Below are positions 17,601 through 26,599 of a stretch of DNA of 64,000 bases, piece after piece. The stretch is from Paraburkholderia acidicola (GTDB taxonomy: Bacteria; Pseudomonadota; Gammaproteobacteria; Burkholderiales; Burkholderiaceae): assembly GCF_002362315.1 (NCBI RefSeq), contig NZ_MTZV01000004.1, positions 1 through 64,000 on the forward strand, in the 5' to 3' direction. A program made the translations under genes and the position numbers. The notes beneath the pieces are model-generated. The model was not told the DNA's origin. It searched no databases and saw nothing but the letters and a program-made list of their open reading frames with translations. Numbering within the stretch: position 1 is the stretch's first letter; the number at the start of each line of letters is the position of its first letter.

Positions 17601-17610
17601 GCGCCGCTCC

Positions 17611-18807
17611 TCAGAGTCCCAGAATCATCTGCGCGATGATGTTCTTTTGAATTTCGTTCGAGCCGCCGTAGATCGATGTCTTGCGGAAATTGAAGTAGTA
17701 CGCGGCCAGCGGTGCCGCGTCGTCGTCGCCGGCTGCGCTATGCGCATGCTCGCCTTCGAGGAACGGCACATCGAATGGCGCGGCGAGCGGGCCGACCGCT
17801 TCGACCATCAGCTCGGTCAGCGCCTGCTGAACCTCGGTTCCCTTGATCTTCAGCATCGACGCTTCCGGACCGGGCCCACGACCGCCCGTCTCGCTCGCGA
17901 CGACGCGCTGCACCGTAACTTCGAGTGCCATCAGTTCGATTTCGAGGCTGGCGACTTTTGCGGCGAACACCGGATCGTGCAGCAGCGGCTTGCCGTTCTT
18001 CTGTTGATCGAGCGCGACGCGCTTGAGGAACGCCAGCTCGCGTTTCGAACCGCCGACACGCGCGATACCGGTGCGCTCATGACCGAGCAGATATTTCGCG
18101 TAGGTCCAGCCGCGATTTTCTTCGCCGACCAGATTTTCCAGCGGCACCTTCACGTCTTCGAAGAAAACCTCGTTAACCTCATGCTCTTCGTCGAGCATGA
18201 TGATCGGGCGCACCGTGATGCCGGGTGTCTTCATGTCGATCAGCAGGAACGAGATGCCCTCCTGCTTCTTCGCACCGCTGTCGGTGCGCACGAGACAGAA
18301 CATCATGTCCGCGAACTGACCGAGCGTGGTCCACGTCTTCTGTCCGTTCACGATGTAGTGATCGCCGGCCCGCTCTGCGCGCGTACGCAGTGACGCCAGA
18401 TCCGAGCCCGAGCCCGGCTCCGAATAACCCTGGCACCACCAGTCGGTCCCATCGAGAATGCGCGGCAGATAATGGCGCTGCTGCGCCTCGTTGCCGTACT
18501 TCATCAATACCGGCGCCACCATCGACACACCGAACGGCAACACGGGCGGCGCGCCGATCCGTGCACATTCCTCGTCCCAGATATGACGCTGGGTCGCATT
18601 CCAGCCCGGCCCACCGAATTCGACGGGCCACGCGGGCGCCGACCAGCCGCGCTGGCCGAGCACACGATGCCAGTGCGCGAAGTCTTCGCGGGCGAGACGT
18701 TTGTGATTGAGTACCTTCTCGCGCACCTCGTGAGGGAGGTTGGCTTCGAGCCAGGTGCGGATGTCGGCGCGGAACGCGTCGTCGGCGGGGGAGTAATCCA
18801 GATCCAT
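17611..18807 (-). CDS. acyl-CoA dehydrogenase, large-subunit type (PimC-like)
   Basis: A 398-residue acyl-CoA dehydrogenase: N-terminal MDLDYSPADDAFRADIRTWL, FAD-contact YSEPGSGSDLASL, INGQKTWTT, and C-terminal FRKTSIYGGSNEIQKNIIA. At the usual C-terminal catalytic Glu position there is Gly (IYGGSNEIQ), so the base must come from elsewhere, as in isovaleryl-CoA dehydrogenase-type or heterotetrameric enzymes. The next acyl-CoA dehydrogenase gene begins 10 bases downstream. DUF1178 lies 49 bases upstream in the same operon. Confidence 0.9.
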   Translation of the reverse strand: MDLDYSPADDAFRADIRTWLEANLPHEVREKVLNHKRLAREDFAHWHRVLGQRGWSAPAWPVEFGGPGWNATQRHIWDEECARIGAPPVLPFGVSMVAPVLMKYGNEAQQRHYLPRILDGTDWWCQGYSEPGSGSDLASLRTRAERAGDHYIVNGQKTWTTLGQFADMMFCLVRTDSGAKKQEGISFLLIDMKTPGITVRPIIMLDEEHEVNEVFFEDVKVPLENLVGEENRGWTYAKYLLGHERTGIARVGGSKRELAFLKRVALDQQKNGKPLLHDPVFAAKVASLEIELMALEVTVQRVVASETGGRGPGPEASMLKIKGTEVQQALTELMVEAVGPLAAPFDVPFLEGEHAHSAAGDDDAAPLAAYYFNFRKTSIYGGSNEIQKNIIAQMILGL

Positions 18808-18856
18808 GCGCAGTGTCTCCTGAGCGCACCGGTCTCCGCCGCGAACGAACCGCGCG

Positions 18857-19285
18857 CTATTGCAGCGGTTCTTTCAATGCGGCCGGGATCGGCAGCGACA
18901 TGATTTCGATGCCTTCTTCGACCAGGGCTTTCGCATCTTCGGGCGTGGTGACACCCCGAATACTGCGTGCGGGCGCTTCATCGTAATGAATGCGCCGCGC
19001 TTCCTCGGCGAAGCGATCGCCCACGTTCTCGGTTTTTTCCAGCACCTCGCGCAAGGCACGCATGACGCGCGCCTGCTGTTCACCGGTGTCCGCCGCGACC
19101 TGCTGCGTGGCGCTCGTCCCCGACAGATTCAGCCGGGGCGCCGACGGCAGACGGCTCACCTCAGTCGCACCGCAAATCGGACATTCGACGAGCTTGCGGG
19201 ACAACTGCGATTCGAAATCGTCGGTGGAAGCAAACCAGCCTTCGAACCGATGGCCGTGCGGGCACTGTAAATCGAGGACCTTCAT
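18857..19285 (-). CDS. DUF1178 family protein
   Basis: A 142-residue protein with an N-terminal zinc-ribbon-like segment: LQCPHGHRFEGWF at the start, then a Cys pair in LVECPICGATEVSRLPSAPR. A helical C-terminal part includes EEARRIHYDEAPARSIRG. The family is widespread in alpha- and beta-proteobacteria and has no assigned role. Here it is the first gene behind a promoter with a palindromic operator and leads an acyl-CoA operon, which suggests a link to that pathway. Confidence 0.9.
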   Translation of the reverse strand: MKVLDLQCPHGHRFEGWFASTDDFESQLSRKLVECPICGATEVSRLPSAPRLNLSGTSATQQVAADTGEQQARVMRALREVLEKTENVGDRFAEEARRIHYDEAPARSIRGVTTPEDAKALVEEGIEIMSLPIPAALKEPLQ

Positions 19286-19307
19286 GTGGAATCAGGGCTT
19301 GCGTGTG

Positions 19308-19344
19308 AGTTTAGCGCAAAATGGAATTTTGTGAACGATCGTTC
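19308..19344 (-). promoter_or_regulatory. promoter with TetR-type operator for the DUF1178-ACAD operon
   Basis: On the minus strand there is a -35 TTCACA (19335-19330), a 16-base spacer and a -10 TAAACT (19313-19308). A perfect 12-bp palindrome GAACGATCGTTC (19333-19344) overlaps the -35. Its form (ACGA-N2-TCGT-like core) is that of TetR-family repressors known to control fatty-acid genes. A bound repressor would block polymerase. Confidence 0.6.
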
Positions 19345-19502
19345 GTAAATATTGGCGCGATCCGGTGGTATCGATTCTGCGCACGATCGCCGGAACGGGT
19401 TGCCGGATTCTAGCGCGTCAGAACGAAGCGTGCCGGTGGGGGCTGGCTCGGCTGCGTGTCGTGTGTCGTGCCGTATAAGCTGGCGGCCCGGTAGAAGCGC
19501 CA

Positions 19503-19525
19503 ACGGCAGCCTGCATGGCTGCCGT
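19503..19525 (-). terminator. hairpin at the end of the nuo-Nudix unit
   Basis: A perfect 9-bp stem, ACGGCAGCC (19503-19511) with GGCTGCCGT (19517-19525), closes a five-base loop 40 bases beyond the Nudix stop codon. There is no T-run on the minus strand, so termination is plausible but not certain. Confidence 0.4.
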
Positions 19526-19564
19526 CGTGGTTCGCGATCACCGTTATGCGATCCGGTTGATCGG

Positions 19565-20155
19565 TTAACCGCGCGCAGGCTCCGGCGTCGACCACGCACC
19601 CGACAACACCTTCTCCAGCCAGAACGTCCCGATGATCGTCTTCACGTCGGTGACCTTGCCGGTGCGAACCCACTCGGACATGTCTTCGGGCGTTGCCGTG
19701 AACAGTTCGAGAAACTCGCCTTCGTCGAGCTTGCGTTCGCCTGCGGTCAACCCACGCGCGAGGTAGATGTCGATGAACTCGGTTGAGTACGAGATGATCG
19801 GATGAATCCGCGTGAGGAACAGATATTCGCGGGCGGTGTAGCCCGTTTCCTCGAGCAGTTCGCGCTTCGCGCAGGCGAGCGACCCTTCGCTCGGATCGAG
19901 CTTGCCCGCCGGATACTCGACCATCACCTTGCCGATCGGATAGCGGAACTGGCTTTCGAGCAGTACGTGACCGTCGTCGAGCAACGGAATCACCATCACT
20001 GCGCCCGGATGCTTCACATACTCACGCGTCGCGTGCTTGCCGTCGGGCAATTCGACGGTATCGCACTTGAGCGTCAGGAAGTGGCCCTGATGCAGCGTCT
20101 TGCTCTCCACGCACTTTTCGGTGAGCGCGGCGGTGTGATCGGGAACTTCAGCCAT
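19565..20155 (-). CDS. Nudix hydrolase, ADP-ribose pyrophosphatase type
   Basis: A 196-residue Nudix protein. The Nudix box is complete at about residues 84-106: GKLDPSEGSLACAKRELLEE then TGY. Upstream is EYVKHPGAVMVIPL and downstream FIDIYLARGL, which fits the ADP-ribose pyrophosphatase group. It would hydrolyse ADP-ribose or a related nucleotide sugar to AMP plus sugar phosphate in the cytoplasm. It follows DUF2818 after 41 bases on the same strand and is probably read from the end of the nuo transcript. Confidence 0.9.
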   Translation of the reverse strand: MAEVPDHTAALTEKCVESKTLHQGHFLTLKCDTVELPDGKHATREYVKHPGAVMVIPLLDDGHVLLESQFRYPIGKVMVEYPAGKLDPSEGSLACAKRELLEETGYTAREYLFLTRIHPIISYSTEFIDIYLARGLTAGERKLDEGEFLELFTATPEDMSEWVRTGKVTDVKTIIGTFWLEKVLSGAWSTPEPARG

Positions 20156-20196
20156 ATGCGACCTCGGAACAGCGTGGTGCGCGACGGCGTGAGCCG

Positions 20197-20493
20197 TCAG
20201 CGGCGTTTGAGGAGATACTGGAAAGTGAAACCGGGGAACGCGAACACGATGAACAGGCTGAAGGTGATGGCATAGAACTGCCAGCCTTGCTCGAAGCGGT
20301 TGCCGGCGCGGGCCTCAAGCATGAAGCCCAGCGCGCCGACCGCGAAATACAGCACGATCAGTTCGCCGATCCGGATCCACGCGCTCTTCTTCACGACCCC
20401 GAAAGGCACACAAGCGAAGATGCGTTGATTCAGGAACGGCAGGTTGGCGCCGACCAGCGCCAACAACACGATAAACCAGCCCGCCGCGGACAT
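20197..20493 (-). CDS. DUF2818 family membrane protein
   Basis: A 98-residue protein with three hydrophobic helices (about 5-22, 42-60 and 72-92) and a basic C-terminus (YLLKRR). I recognise the DUF2818 family, which in beta-proteobacteria sits directly after nuoN. It begins three bases after the nuoN stop, so translation is coupled. This constant linkage suggests a role in complex I assembly or as a lineage-specific accessory subunit, which remains inference. Confidence 0.88.
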   Translation of the reverse strand: MSAAGWFIVLLALVGANLPFLNQRIFACVPFGVVKKSAWIRIGELIVLYFAVGALGFMLEARAGNRFEQGWQFYAITFSLFIVFAFPGFTFQYLLKRR

Positions 20494-20496
20494 CGA

Positions 20497-21969
20497 TTAG
20501 TGCGGCAGCGAGTGCGAGATGGCCTGCAGGCAGATCGCCATCAGCGGGCCCGGCACGATGCCCAGCGCGAGAACCGCGAGGCCGTTGAGCGTCAGCAGCG
20601 CCCTCTTGCAGGTATCCGCGGAGATCGGCGCCGTATCCTGCGGTGCGTCGAAATACATCACCTTGACGATGCGCAGGTAGTAGAACGCGCCGAACAGCGA
20701 CGTGATCACCGCCAGCACCGCAAGCCACGTCAAGCCGGCGCTCATCGTCGCTTCGAGCACCGAGAGCTTGGCGTAGAAGCCGACGGTCGGCGGAATGCCC
20801 GCGAGCGAGAACATCAGCACCAGCATCACGAACGCAAACACCGGGCTGCGCTGGTTGAGGCCCTTGAAGTCGTCGATGGTTTCCGCTTCGAAATCGCGGC
20901 GGGCCAGCAGCATCACCACGCCGAACGAACCGAGCGTCGTCACCAGGTAGACGATGCTGTAGAACATCGCCGAGCCATACGCGCTCGCCGCCCCGCCCGA
21001 CTTGCCGTCGACCACACCCGAAAGCAGGCCGAGCAGTACAAAGCCCATGTTCGAGATCGCGGAGTAAGCGAGCATCCGCTTGATGTTGCGCTGGACGATA
21101 CCGGTGATATTGCCGACGATCATCGACAGCGCCGCGAGAATGACGAGCATCTGCTGCCAGTCGACTGCGAGCGGCAGCAGCCCCATCACGAGGAAGCGCA
21201 GCCCCCACGCGAACGCAGCGACCTTCGGGCCACCGCCGGTGAGCAGTGTCATCGCAGTCGGCGCGCCCTGGTAGACGTCCGGCACCCACATATGGAACGG
21301 CACCGCGCCCATCTTGAATGCAATCCCTGCCACGATGAAGATCACACCAAACAGCAGCACGCCCTTGTCGAACGGTTGCGTGCTCAACACCTTCCACACT
21401 TCACCGAGTTCGAGCGAGCCGGTCGCGCCGTACAGCATCGAGATGCCGTACAGCAGGAAACCCGATGCGAGCGCACCCAGCACGTAGTACTTCATGGCCG
21501 CTTCGTTCGACTGCGGCGCATCGCGGCGCAGTGCGATCACTGCGTACAGCGACAGCGACATCAGTTCGAGACCGAGGTACAGGGTCAGGAAGTTGTTGCC
21601 CGAGATCATCACCAGTTGCCCGAGCAGCGAGAACATGCCGAGCAGGAAGAAATCGCCGCGGAACAGGTCGCGGTCCTCGAGGTACTTGCGCGAGTACACG
21701 ATCGACACCGCGTAGCCCAGCGACACCACCGCCTTCATCGCACTGGCGAACGAATCGACCACCACCATGCGCGAGAAGAAGTAGTACTGGTTCGGATCGA
21801 ACGCGTTCACGGCGAACCACACGCCGGCAACCACCGAGCCGAGCAGCGCAATGAAGTACGTGGTGCGGCGGCCGGCCTGGCCGACGAAGGTGTCGTTGAT
21901 CCACGCGACGATGACGGCAAACATCACCAGCGCGTCGGGCAACAGGGCACTCATAGGGGCGTTTTGCAT
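20497..21969 (-). CDS. nuoN: NADH-quinone oxidoreductase subunit N
   Basis: A 490-residue antiporter-like membrane subunit of complex I with about 14 helices. Visible are the conserved charged residues of the proton channel: Glu in SLELMSLSLYA, Lys in FKMGAVPFHMWVPDVYQGAPT, and KRMLAYSAISNMG. It is the last of the 14 nuo genes, lying 25 bases after nuoM. An internal ATG five codons in is an alternative start. Confidence 0.97.
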   Translation of the reverse strand: MQNAPMSALLPDALVMFAVIVAWINDTFVGQAGRRTTYFIALLGSVVAGVWFAVNAFDPNQYYFFSRMVVVDSFASAMKAVVSLGYAVSIVYSRKYLEDRDLFRGDFFLLGMFSLLGQLVMISGNNFLTLYLGLELMSLSLYAVIALRRDAPQSNEAAMKYYVLGALASGFLLYGISMLYGATGSLELGEVWKVLSTQPFDKGVLLFGVIFIVAGIAFKMGAVPFHMWVPDVYQGAPTAMTLLTGGGPKVAAFAWGLRFLVMGLLPLAVDWQQMLVILAALSMIVGNITGIVQRNIKRMLAYSAISNMGFVLLGLLSGVVDGKSGGAASAYGSAMFYSIVYLVTTLGSFGVVMLLARRDFEAETIDDFKGLNQRSPVFAFVMLVLMFSLAGIPPTVGFYAKLSVLEATMSAGLTWLAVLAVITSLFGAFYYLRIVKVMYFDAPQDTAPISADTCKRALLTLNGLAVLALGIVPGPLMAICLQAISHSLPH

Positions 21970-21994
21970 GATCTTTAGATTCCTCCGCTCGGCA

Positions 21995-23485
21995 TTACTG
22001 TGGCAACGGCAGCTTCGACTGCGCGACGTGGGAGAGGAGGTTTTCCACGGATACGTGCATCACATCGGTAAAGGGCTTCGGATAAAGACCCATGAACAGC
22101 GTCAGGACAGCCAGCACGGCCAGCATGAAGAACTCGCGGCGGTTGATGTCGAGCAGGTTCTTCACATGGTCGTTAGCCACTGCACCGAAGTAGACGCGCT
22201 TGTACATCCACAGCGTGTAGGCCGCGCCGAGAATCAGCGTGAACGCCGCGCCGAAACCGATCCAGAAGTTGAACTGGACGGAGGCGAGGATCACCATGAA
22301 TTCACCGACGAAACCCGAAGTACCCGGCAAGCCGCAGTTCGCCATCGCAAACAGCATCACGAACGCCGCGAACTTCGGCATCACGTTCACGACACCACCG
22401 TAGTCGGCGATCTGGCGTGAGTGCATACGGTCGTACAGCACACCGATACACAGGAACATCGCGCCCGACACGAAGCCGTGCGAAATCATCTGGACGATCG
22501 CGCCTTCAACACCGAGCTGGTTGAAGATGAAGAAGCCGAGTGTGACGAAGCCCATGTGCGCGATCGACGAATACGCGACCAGCTTCTTCATGTCTTCCTG
22601 CACCAGCGCGACGAGACCGATGTAGATCACCGCGATCAGCGACAGCGTAATGACGACCGGCGCGAGATAGTGGCTGGCGTCCGGTGCGATCGGCAGCGAG
22701 AAGCGCAGGAAACCGTACGCCCCGAGCTTCAGCATGATCGCGGCCAGCACGACCGAGCCGCCCGTCGGCGCTTCCACGTGGGCATCTGGCAACCACGTGT
22801 GGACCGGCCACATCGGCACCTTGACCGCGAACGCGAGGAAGAACGCAATGAACAGCAGGATCTGCGGCGTCATCGCAATCTTCGCGGCGTGCCACGTGGC
22901 GAGATCGAACGTGCCGGTCTGCGTGTACAGATACAGCAGCGCGATCAGCATCAGCAGCGAGCCCATCAGCGTGTACAGGAAGAACTTGAACGCCGCGTAC
23001 ACGCGGTTCGGTCCGCCCCACACGCCGATGATGATGTACATCGGAATCAGCGTCGCTTCGAAGAACACGTAGAACAGCAGGCCGTCAGCGGAGCTGAACA
23101 CGCCGGCCATGATCCCCGAGAGGATCAGGAACGCGGCCAGGTACTGTGCGACGTTCTTCGTGATGACTTCCCACGCGGCGATCACGACGATCACCGTGAT
23201 CAGCGCAGTCAACACGACGAACCACATCGAGATGCCGTCGACACCAAGGTGATACGTGATGTTGAAGCGCTCGATCCAGTTCGCCTGTTCGACGAACTGC
23301 AATGCCGCGCTGCTGTTGTCGAACTGCGTGAACAGCGGAATCGTGACGAGCAGGCTGAGGATCGAGCCGATCAGCGCAAGCCAGCGCGCAGGCGCCGGGT
23401 TCTTGTCTGAGCCGATGGCGAGGACCAGGATACCGAAGACGATCGGCATCCAGATCGCAATACTGAGAATCGGATAAGTGTGCAT
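21995..23485 (-). CDS. nuoM: NADH-quinone oxidoreductase subunit M
   Basis: A 496-residue antiporter-like proton-pumping subunit. Motifs: HLGVDGISMWFVVLTA, EATLIPMYIIIGVWGG (functional Glu), FAVKVPMWPVHTWLPDAHVEAPT, and KKLVAYSSIAHMGFV. The start is the ATG at 23485 (MHTYPILS), 15 bases after the nuoL stop. The open frame extends further upstream into nuoL, but those codons are not of this protein. Confidence 0.97.
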   Translation of the reverse strand: MHTYPILSIAIWMPIVFGILVLAIGSDKNPAPARWLALIGSILSLLVTIPLFTQFDNSSAALQFVEQANWIERFNITYHLGVDGISMWFVVLTALITVIVVIAAWEVITKNVAQYLAAFLILSGIMAGVFSSADGLLFYVFFEATLIPMYIIIGVWGGPNRVYAAFKFFLYTLMGSLLMLIALLYLYTQTGTFDLATWHAAKIAMTPQILLFIAFFLAFAVKVPMWPVHTWLPDAHVEAPTGGSVVLAAIMLKLGAYGFLRFSLPIAPDASHYLAPVVITLSLIAVIYIGLVALVQEDMKKLVAYSSIAHMGFVTLGFFIFNQLGVEGAIVQMISHGFVSGAMFLCIGVLYDRMHSRQIADYGGVVNVMPKFAAFVMLFAMANCGLPGTSGFVGEFMVILASVQFNFWIGFGAAFTLILGAAYTLWMYKRVYFGAVANDHVKNLLDINRREFFMLAVLAVLTLFMGLYPKPFTDVMHVSVENLLSHVAQSKLPLPQ

Positions 23486-23499
23486 TCGTGTCCCTCGCC

Positions 23500-25575
23500 T
23501 TATTTGCCGCCGAGCGTTACAAACAGGGTCAGGAGCCCCAGCATACCGATGATCATGGCAAACGCGTAGTGGTAGATGTAACCGGATTGGAGGAAGCGGA
23601 TCACGCCGGCAAACCACCCGACGAAGCGCGCGCTTCCGTTGACGAGACCGTCGATGACCACGACGTCGCCCTCTTTCCAGAGGCCACGGCCAATTGCGAC
23701 CGCGCCCTTCGCGAAGACGACTTCGTTGATCTTGTCCATGTAGTACTTGTTGTCGAGCAGCGTGTAGATCGGACCGAACGCGCGCTTGACGACAGCCGGC
23801 AGGTCAGGCCGCTTCAGGTACAGGAACCAGGCCACAACGACGCCCGCGAGTGCCAGCCAGACCGGCAGCCCCTGCACCGAATGCACACCCATCTCGGCCC
23901 AGCCGTGGAATTCTTCGGCCATCTCGCGCAGTGCCGGATGGTTCTCGCCGATGAAAATGACCTTGTCGAACACAACGCCGTGCGAGAAGAAGCCGCCGTA
24001 CAGCATCGGGCCGATCGCAAGCGCACCGATGATCACCGACGGAATCGCCAGCAGCACCAGCGGCAGCCACACCACCCAAGGCGTTTCGTGCGGTTCGTGC
24101 GCATGACCGTGATCGTCGTGCCCGTGACCATGATCGTCATGTCCGTGATCGTGGTCGTGCGCAGCAGCAGCTGCGATGCCCATCGGCGATTCAGGATGCT
24201 TCGGCTTGCGGAAACGCTCTTCGCCGTGGAACACGAGGAAGTACATCCGGAACGAGTACAGCGCCGTGACGAACACGCTCGCCACCACCGCGAAGTACGC
24301 AAAGCCCGAACCCGGCAGATGCGAGAGCTTCACTGCATCGATGATCGAATCTTTCGAGTAGAAGCCCGAGAAGAACGGCGTACCGATCAGCGCAAGCGAA
24401 CCGATCAGCGACGTGATCCACGTGATCGGCATGTACTTGCGCAGGCCGCCCATGTTGCGCATGTCCTGGTCGTGGTGCATACCGATGATCACCGAGCCTG
24501 CGCCAAGGAACAGCAACGCCTTGAAGAACGCGTGCGTGGTCAGATGGAACACAGCGACCGGATACGCGGACACGCCGAGTGCGACCGTCATGTAGCCGAG
24601 CTGCGACAGCGTCGAATAGGCAACGACACGCTTGATGTCGTTCTGCACGATGCCGAGAAAGCCCATGAAGAGCGCGGTAATCGCGCCGATCACCGTGATG
24701 AACGACAGTGCGCTATCCGACAGTTCGAACAGCGGCGACATGCGCGTCACCATGAAAATACCGGCCGTCACCATGGTCGCCGCGTGAATCAGCGCGGAGA
24801 TCGGCGTCGGACCTTCCATCGAATCGGGCAGCCACACGTGCAGCGGGAACTGCGCCGACTTACCCATCGCGCCGATGAAGAGGCAAATACAGGCAACCGT
24901 CAGCAGGCCCCAGCTCGTACCCGGAAAATTCAGCGCCGCGAGTTCGTGGCTCTTCGCAAACACATCGCCATAGTTCATCGACCCGGCAAACGCGAGCAGC
25001 AAACCGATGCCGAGCAGGAAGCCGAAGTCGCCGACGCGGTTCACGACGAACGCTTTCATGTTCGCGTAGATCGCGCTTTCACGGGTGTAGTAGAAGCCGA
25101 TCAGCAGGTACGACACGAGGCCCACCGCTTCCCAGCCGAAGAACAGCTGCAGGAAGTTGTTGCTCATCACGAGCATCAGCATCGAGAACGTGAACAGCGA
25201 GATGTACGAGAAGAAGCGCTGGTAGCCGATGGGTTCGTCGGCCATGTAGCCGATCGTGTAGATGTGCACCATCAGCGACACGAAGGTCACCACGCACATC
25301 ATCATCGCGGTCAGCGAGTCGACCAGGAAGCCGACTTCGAACTTCAGCTTGCCGACCGACATCCATTCGTAGACGGTCGCGTTGAAGCTCGCGCCGTTCA
25401 TCACGTCGAGCAGCACCATCGCCGACAGGATGAAGGAGATCGCGACGCCGAGTATGGTGACCGAGTGAGCGCCCTTGCGCCCCACTGCGTTCCCGAACAG
25501 CCCCGCAATCAGCGAGCCGGCCAGCGGTGCCAGCGGTATCGCGAGCAGCAGGTTTTCGTTGAGTGTCGTTGACAT
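23500..25575 (-). CDS. nuoL: NADH-quinone oxidoreductase subunit L, with His-rich insert
   Basis: A 691-residue distal antiporter-like subunit, carrying the long lateral helix in its C-terminal third. Motifs: DSLTAMMMCVVTFVS, FFGWEAVGLVSYLLIGFYY, GKSAQFPLHVWLPDSMEGPTP, KRVVAYSTLSQLGYM. Unusual is a loop at about residues 470-496 with 11 His in 25 residues, alternating with Asp and Gly, just before a transmembrane helix (PWVVWLPL). E. coli NuoL has no such loop. The gene follows nuoK by 17 bases. Confidence 0.97.
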   Translation of the reverse strand: MSTTLNENLLLAIPLAPLAGSLIAGLFGNAVGRKGAHSVTILGVAISFILSAMVLLDVMNGASFNATVYEWMSVGKLKFEVGFLVDSLTAMMMCVVTFVSLMVHIYTIGYMADEPIGYQRFFSYISLFTFSMLMLVMSNNFLQLFFGWEAVGLVSYLLIGFYYTRESAIYANMKAFVVNRVGDFGFLLGIGLLLAFAGSMNYGDVFAKSHELAALNFPGTSWGLLTVACICLFIGAMGKSAQFPLHVWLPDSMEGPTPISALIHAATMVTAGIFMVTRMSPLFELSDSALSFITVIGAITALFMGFLGIVQNDIKRVVAYSTLSQLGYMTVALGVSAYPVAVFHLTTHAFFKALLFLGAGSVIIGMHHDQDMRNMGGLRKYMPITWITSLIGSLALIGTPFFSGFYSKDSIIDAVKLSHLPGSGFAYFAVVASVFVTALYSFRMYFLVFHGEERFRKPKHPESPMGIAAAAAHDHDHGHDDHGHGHDDHGHAHEPHETPWVVWLPLVLLAIPSVIIGALAIGPMLYGGFFSHGVVFDKVIFIGENHPALREMAEEFHGWAEMGVHSVQGLPVWLALAGVVVAWFLYLKRPDLPAVVKRAFGPIYTLLDNKYYMDKINEVVFAKGAVAIGRGLWKEGDVVVIDGLVNGSARFVGWFAGVIRFLQSGYIYHYAFAMIIGMLGLLTLFVTLGGK

Positions 25576-25592
25576 AACAGCTTTGCCTGAAT

Positions 25593-25898
25593 TTAACCTT
25601 TGAGCTGATCGAGATCCTCGACATTGATCGTGTCGAGGCTGCGGAACAGAGTCACCAGAATGGCGAGGCCGATCGCCGCTTCAGCGGCGGCGACGGTCAG
25701 CACGAAGAACACGAAGATCTGGCCGTGCAGGTCGCCGAGGTAATGCGAGAACGCGACGAAATTGGTGTTCACCGCGAGCAGCATCAGTTCGATCGCCATC
25801 AGGATGATGATCACGTTGCGGCGGTTCAGAAAGATGCCGACGATGCTGATCGCAAACAGGATCGCACCGAGGACGAGGTAATGGGCGAGGGTCAACAT
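25593..25898 (-). CDS. nuoK: NADH-quinone oxidoreductase subunit K
   Basis: A 101-residue, three-helix membrane subunit homologous to ND4L. Key residues are the conserved Glu in [17 protein letters not shown] and the second in [11 protein letters not shown], both part of the proton path. It lies 17 bases after nuoJ. Confidence 0.97.
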   Translation of the reverse strand: MLTLAHYLVLGAILFAISIVGIFLNRRNVIIILMAIELMLLAVNTNFVAFSHYLGDLHGQIFVFFVLTVAAAEAAIGLAILVTLFRSLDTINVEDLDQLKG

Positions 25899-25915
25899 GT
25901 TTTTCTCCTGTGCGC

Positions 25916-26599
25916 TCAGGCTTTGCTGGCCGGAGCCGCGCCGGGGGCAGCATCCGCAGCCGGGGCTGGTGCAGCTTCCGGCTCGCTCTTTTCGGATGCC
26001 ATCTTCACGATCCGCACGCGGTCCTGGCTGCGTACCTTGACCTGGTCGGAAATCTTCTGGCGCTTGCTGTCCTTCGCGTGGCGCGTGGTCAGTGCGATGG
26101 CCGCGATGATCGCGACGAGCAGCACGAGACCGGCAATTTCGAACGCGAAGATGTAGTCGGTGTAGATCAGCTTGCCGATCAGGCGTGTGTTCGACCAGTC
26201 GGCGGCCGTACCGGCAACCCCCGCCGATACATCGCGCACCGGCGTCAGCGTGTTGCCGTAGCCGTGCAGCAGGATCAGCGCGGTTTCGACCACGATGATC
26301 GCGCCGACCACCGTCGCCGTCGGCACGAAGCGCTTGAAGTCGCGTCGCAGCACGTCGAGGTTGATGTCCAGCATCATCACGACGAACAGGAACAGCACCA
26401 TCACCGCGCCGACGTAGACGAGCACCAGCAGGATGGCGAGGAATTCCGCCTCCAGCAGCATCCAGATCGCGGCCGCGTTGAAGAACGCGAGCACGAGGAA
26501 CAGTGCTGCGGCCACCGGGTTGCGCGAAGTGATCACCTTCAGCCCTGACACAGTCAGTAGCAGCGCGAAGATGTAGAACAGTACGGTCGTGAATTCCAT
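25916..26599 (-). CDS. nuoJ: NADH-quinone oxidoreductase subunit J
   Basis: A 227-residue membrane subunit homologous to ND6, with five helices. The ND6 signature is [19 protein letters not shown]. The C-terminus has an extended Ala/Pro/Glu-rich cytoplasmic tail (about residues 195-227) not found in the E. coli protein. It is separated from nuoI by 154 bases, the largest gap in the cluster. Confidence 0.96.
   Translation of the reverse strand: MEFTTVLFYIFALLLTVSGLKVITSRNPVAAALFLVLAFFNAAAIWMLLEAEFLAILLVLVYVGAVMVLFLFVVMMLDINLDVLRRDFKRFVPTATVVGAIIVVETALILLHGYGNTLTPVRDVSAGVAGTAADWSNTRLIGKLIYTDYIFAFEIAGLVLLVAIIAAIALTTRHAKDSKRQKISDQVKVRSQDRVRIVKMASEKSEPEAAPAPAADAAPGAAPASKA

Noticed and set aside
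20287..21978. A 563-codon open frame antisense to nuoN and DUF2818
   Set aside because: Arg/His/Gln-rich shadow; it spans two real genes on the other strand.
23488..25572. A 694-codon open frame antisense to nuoL
   Set aside because: Same reason: a shadow of a conserved membrane protein, with biased composition and no recognisable domain.
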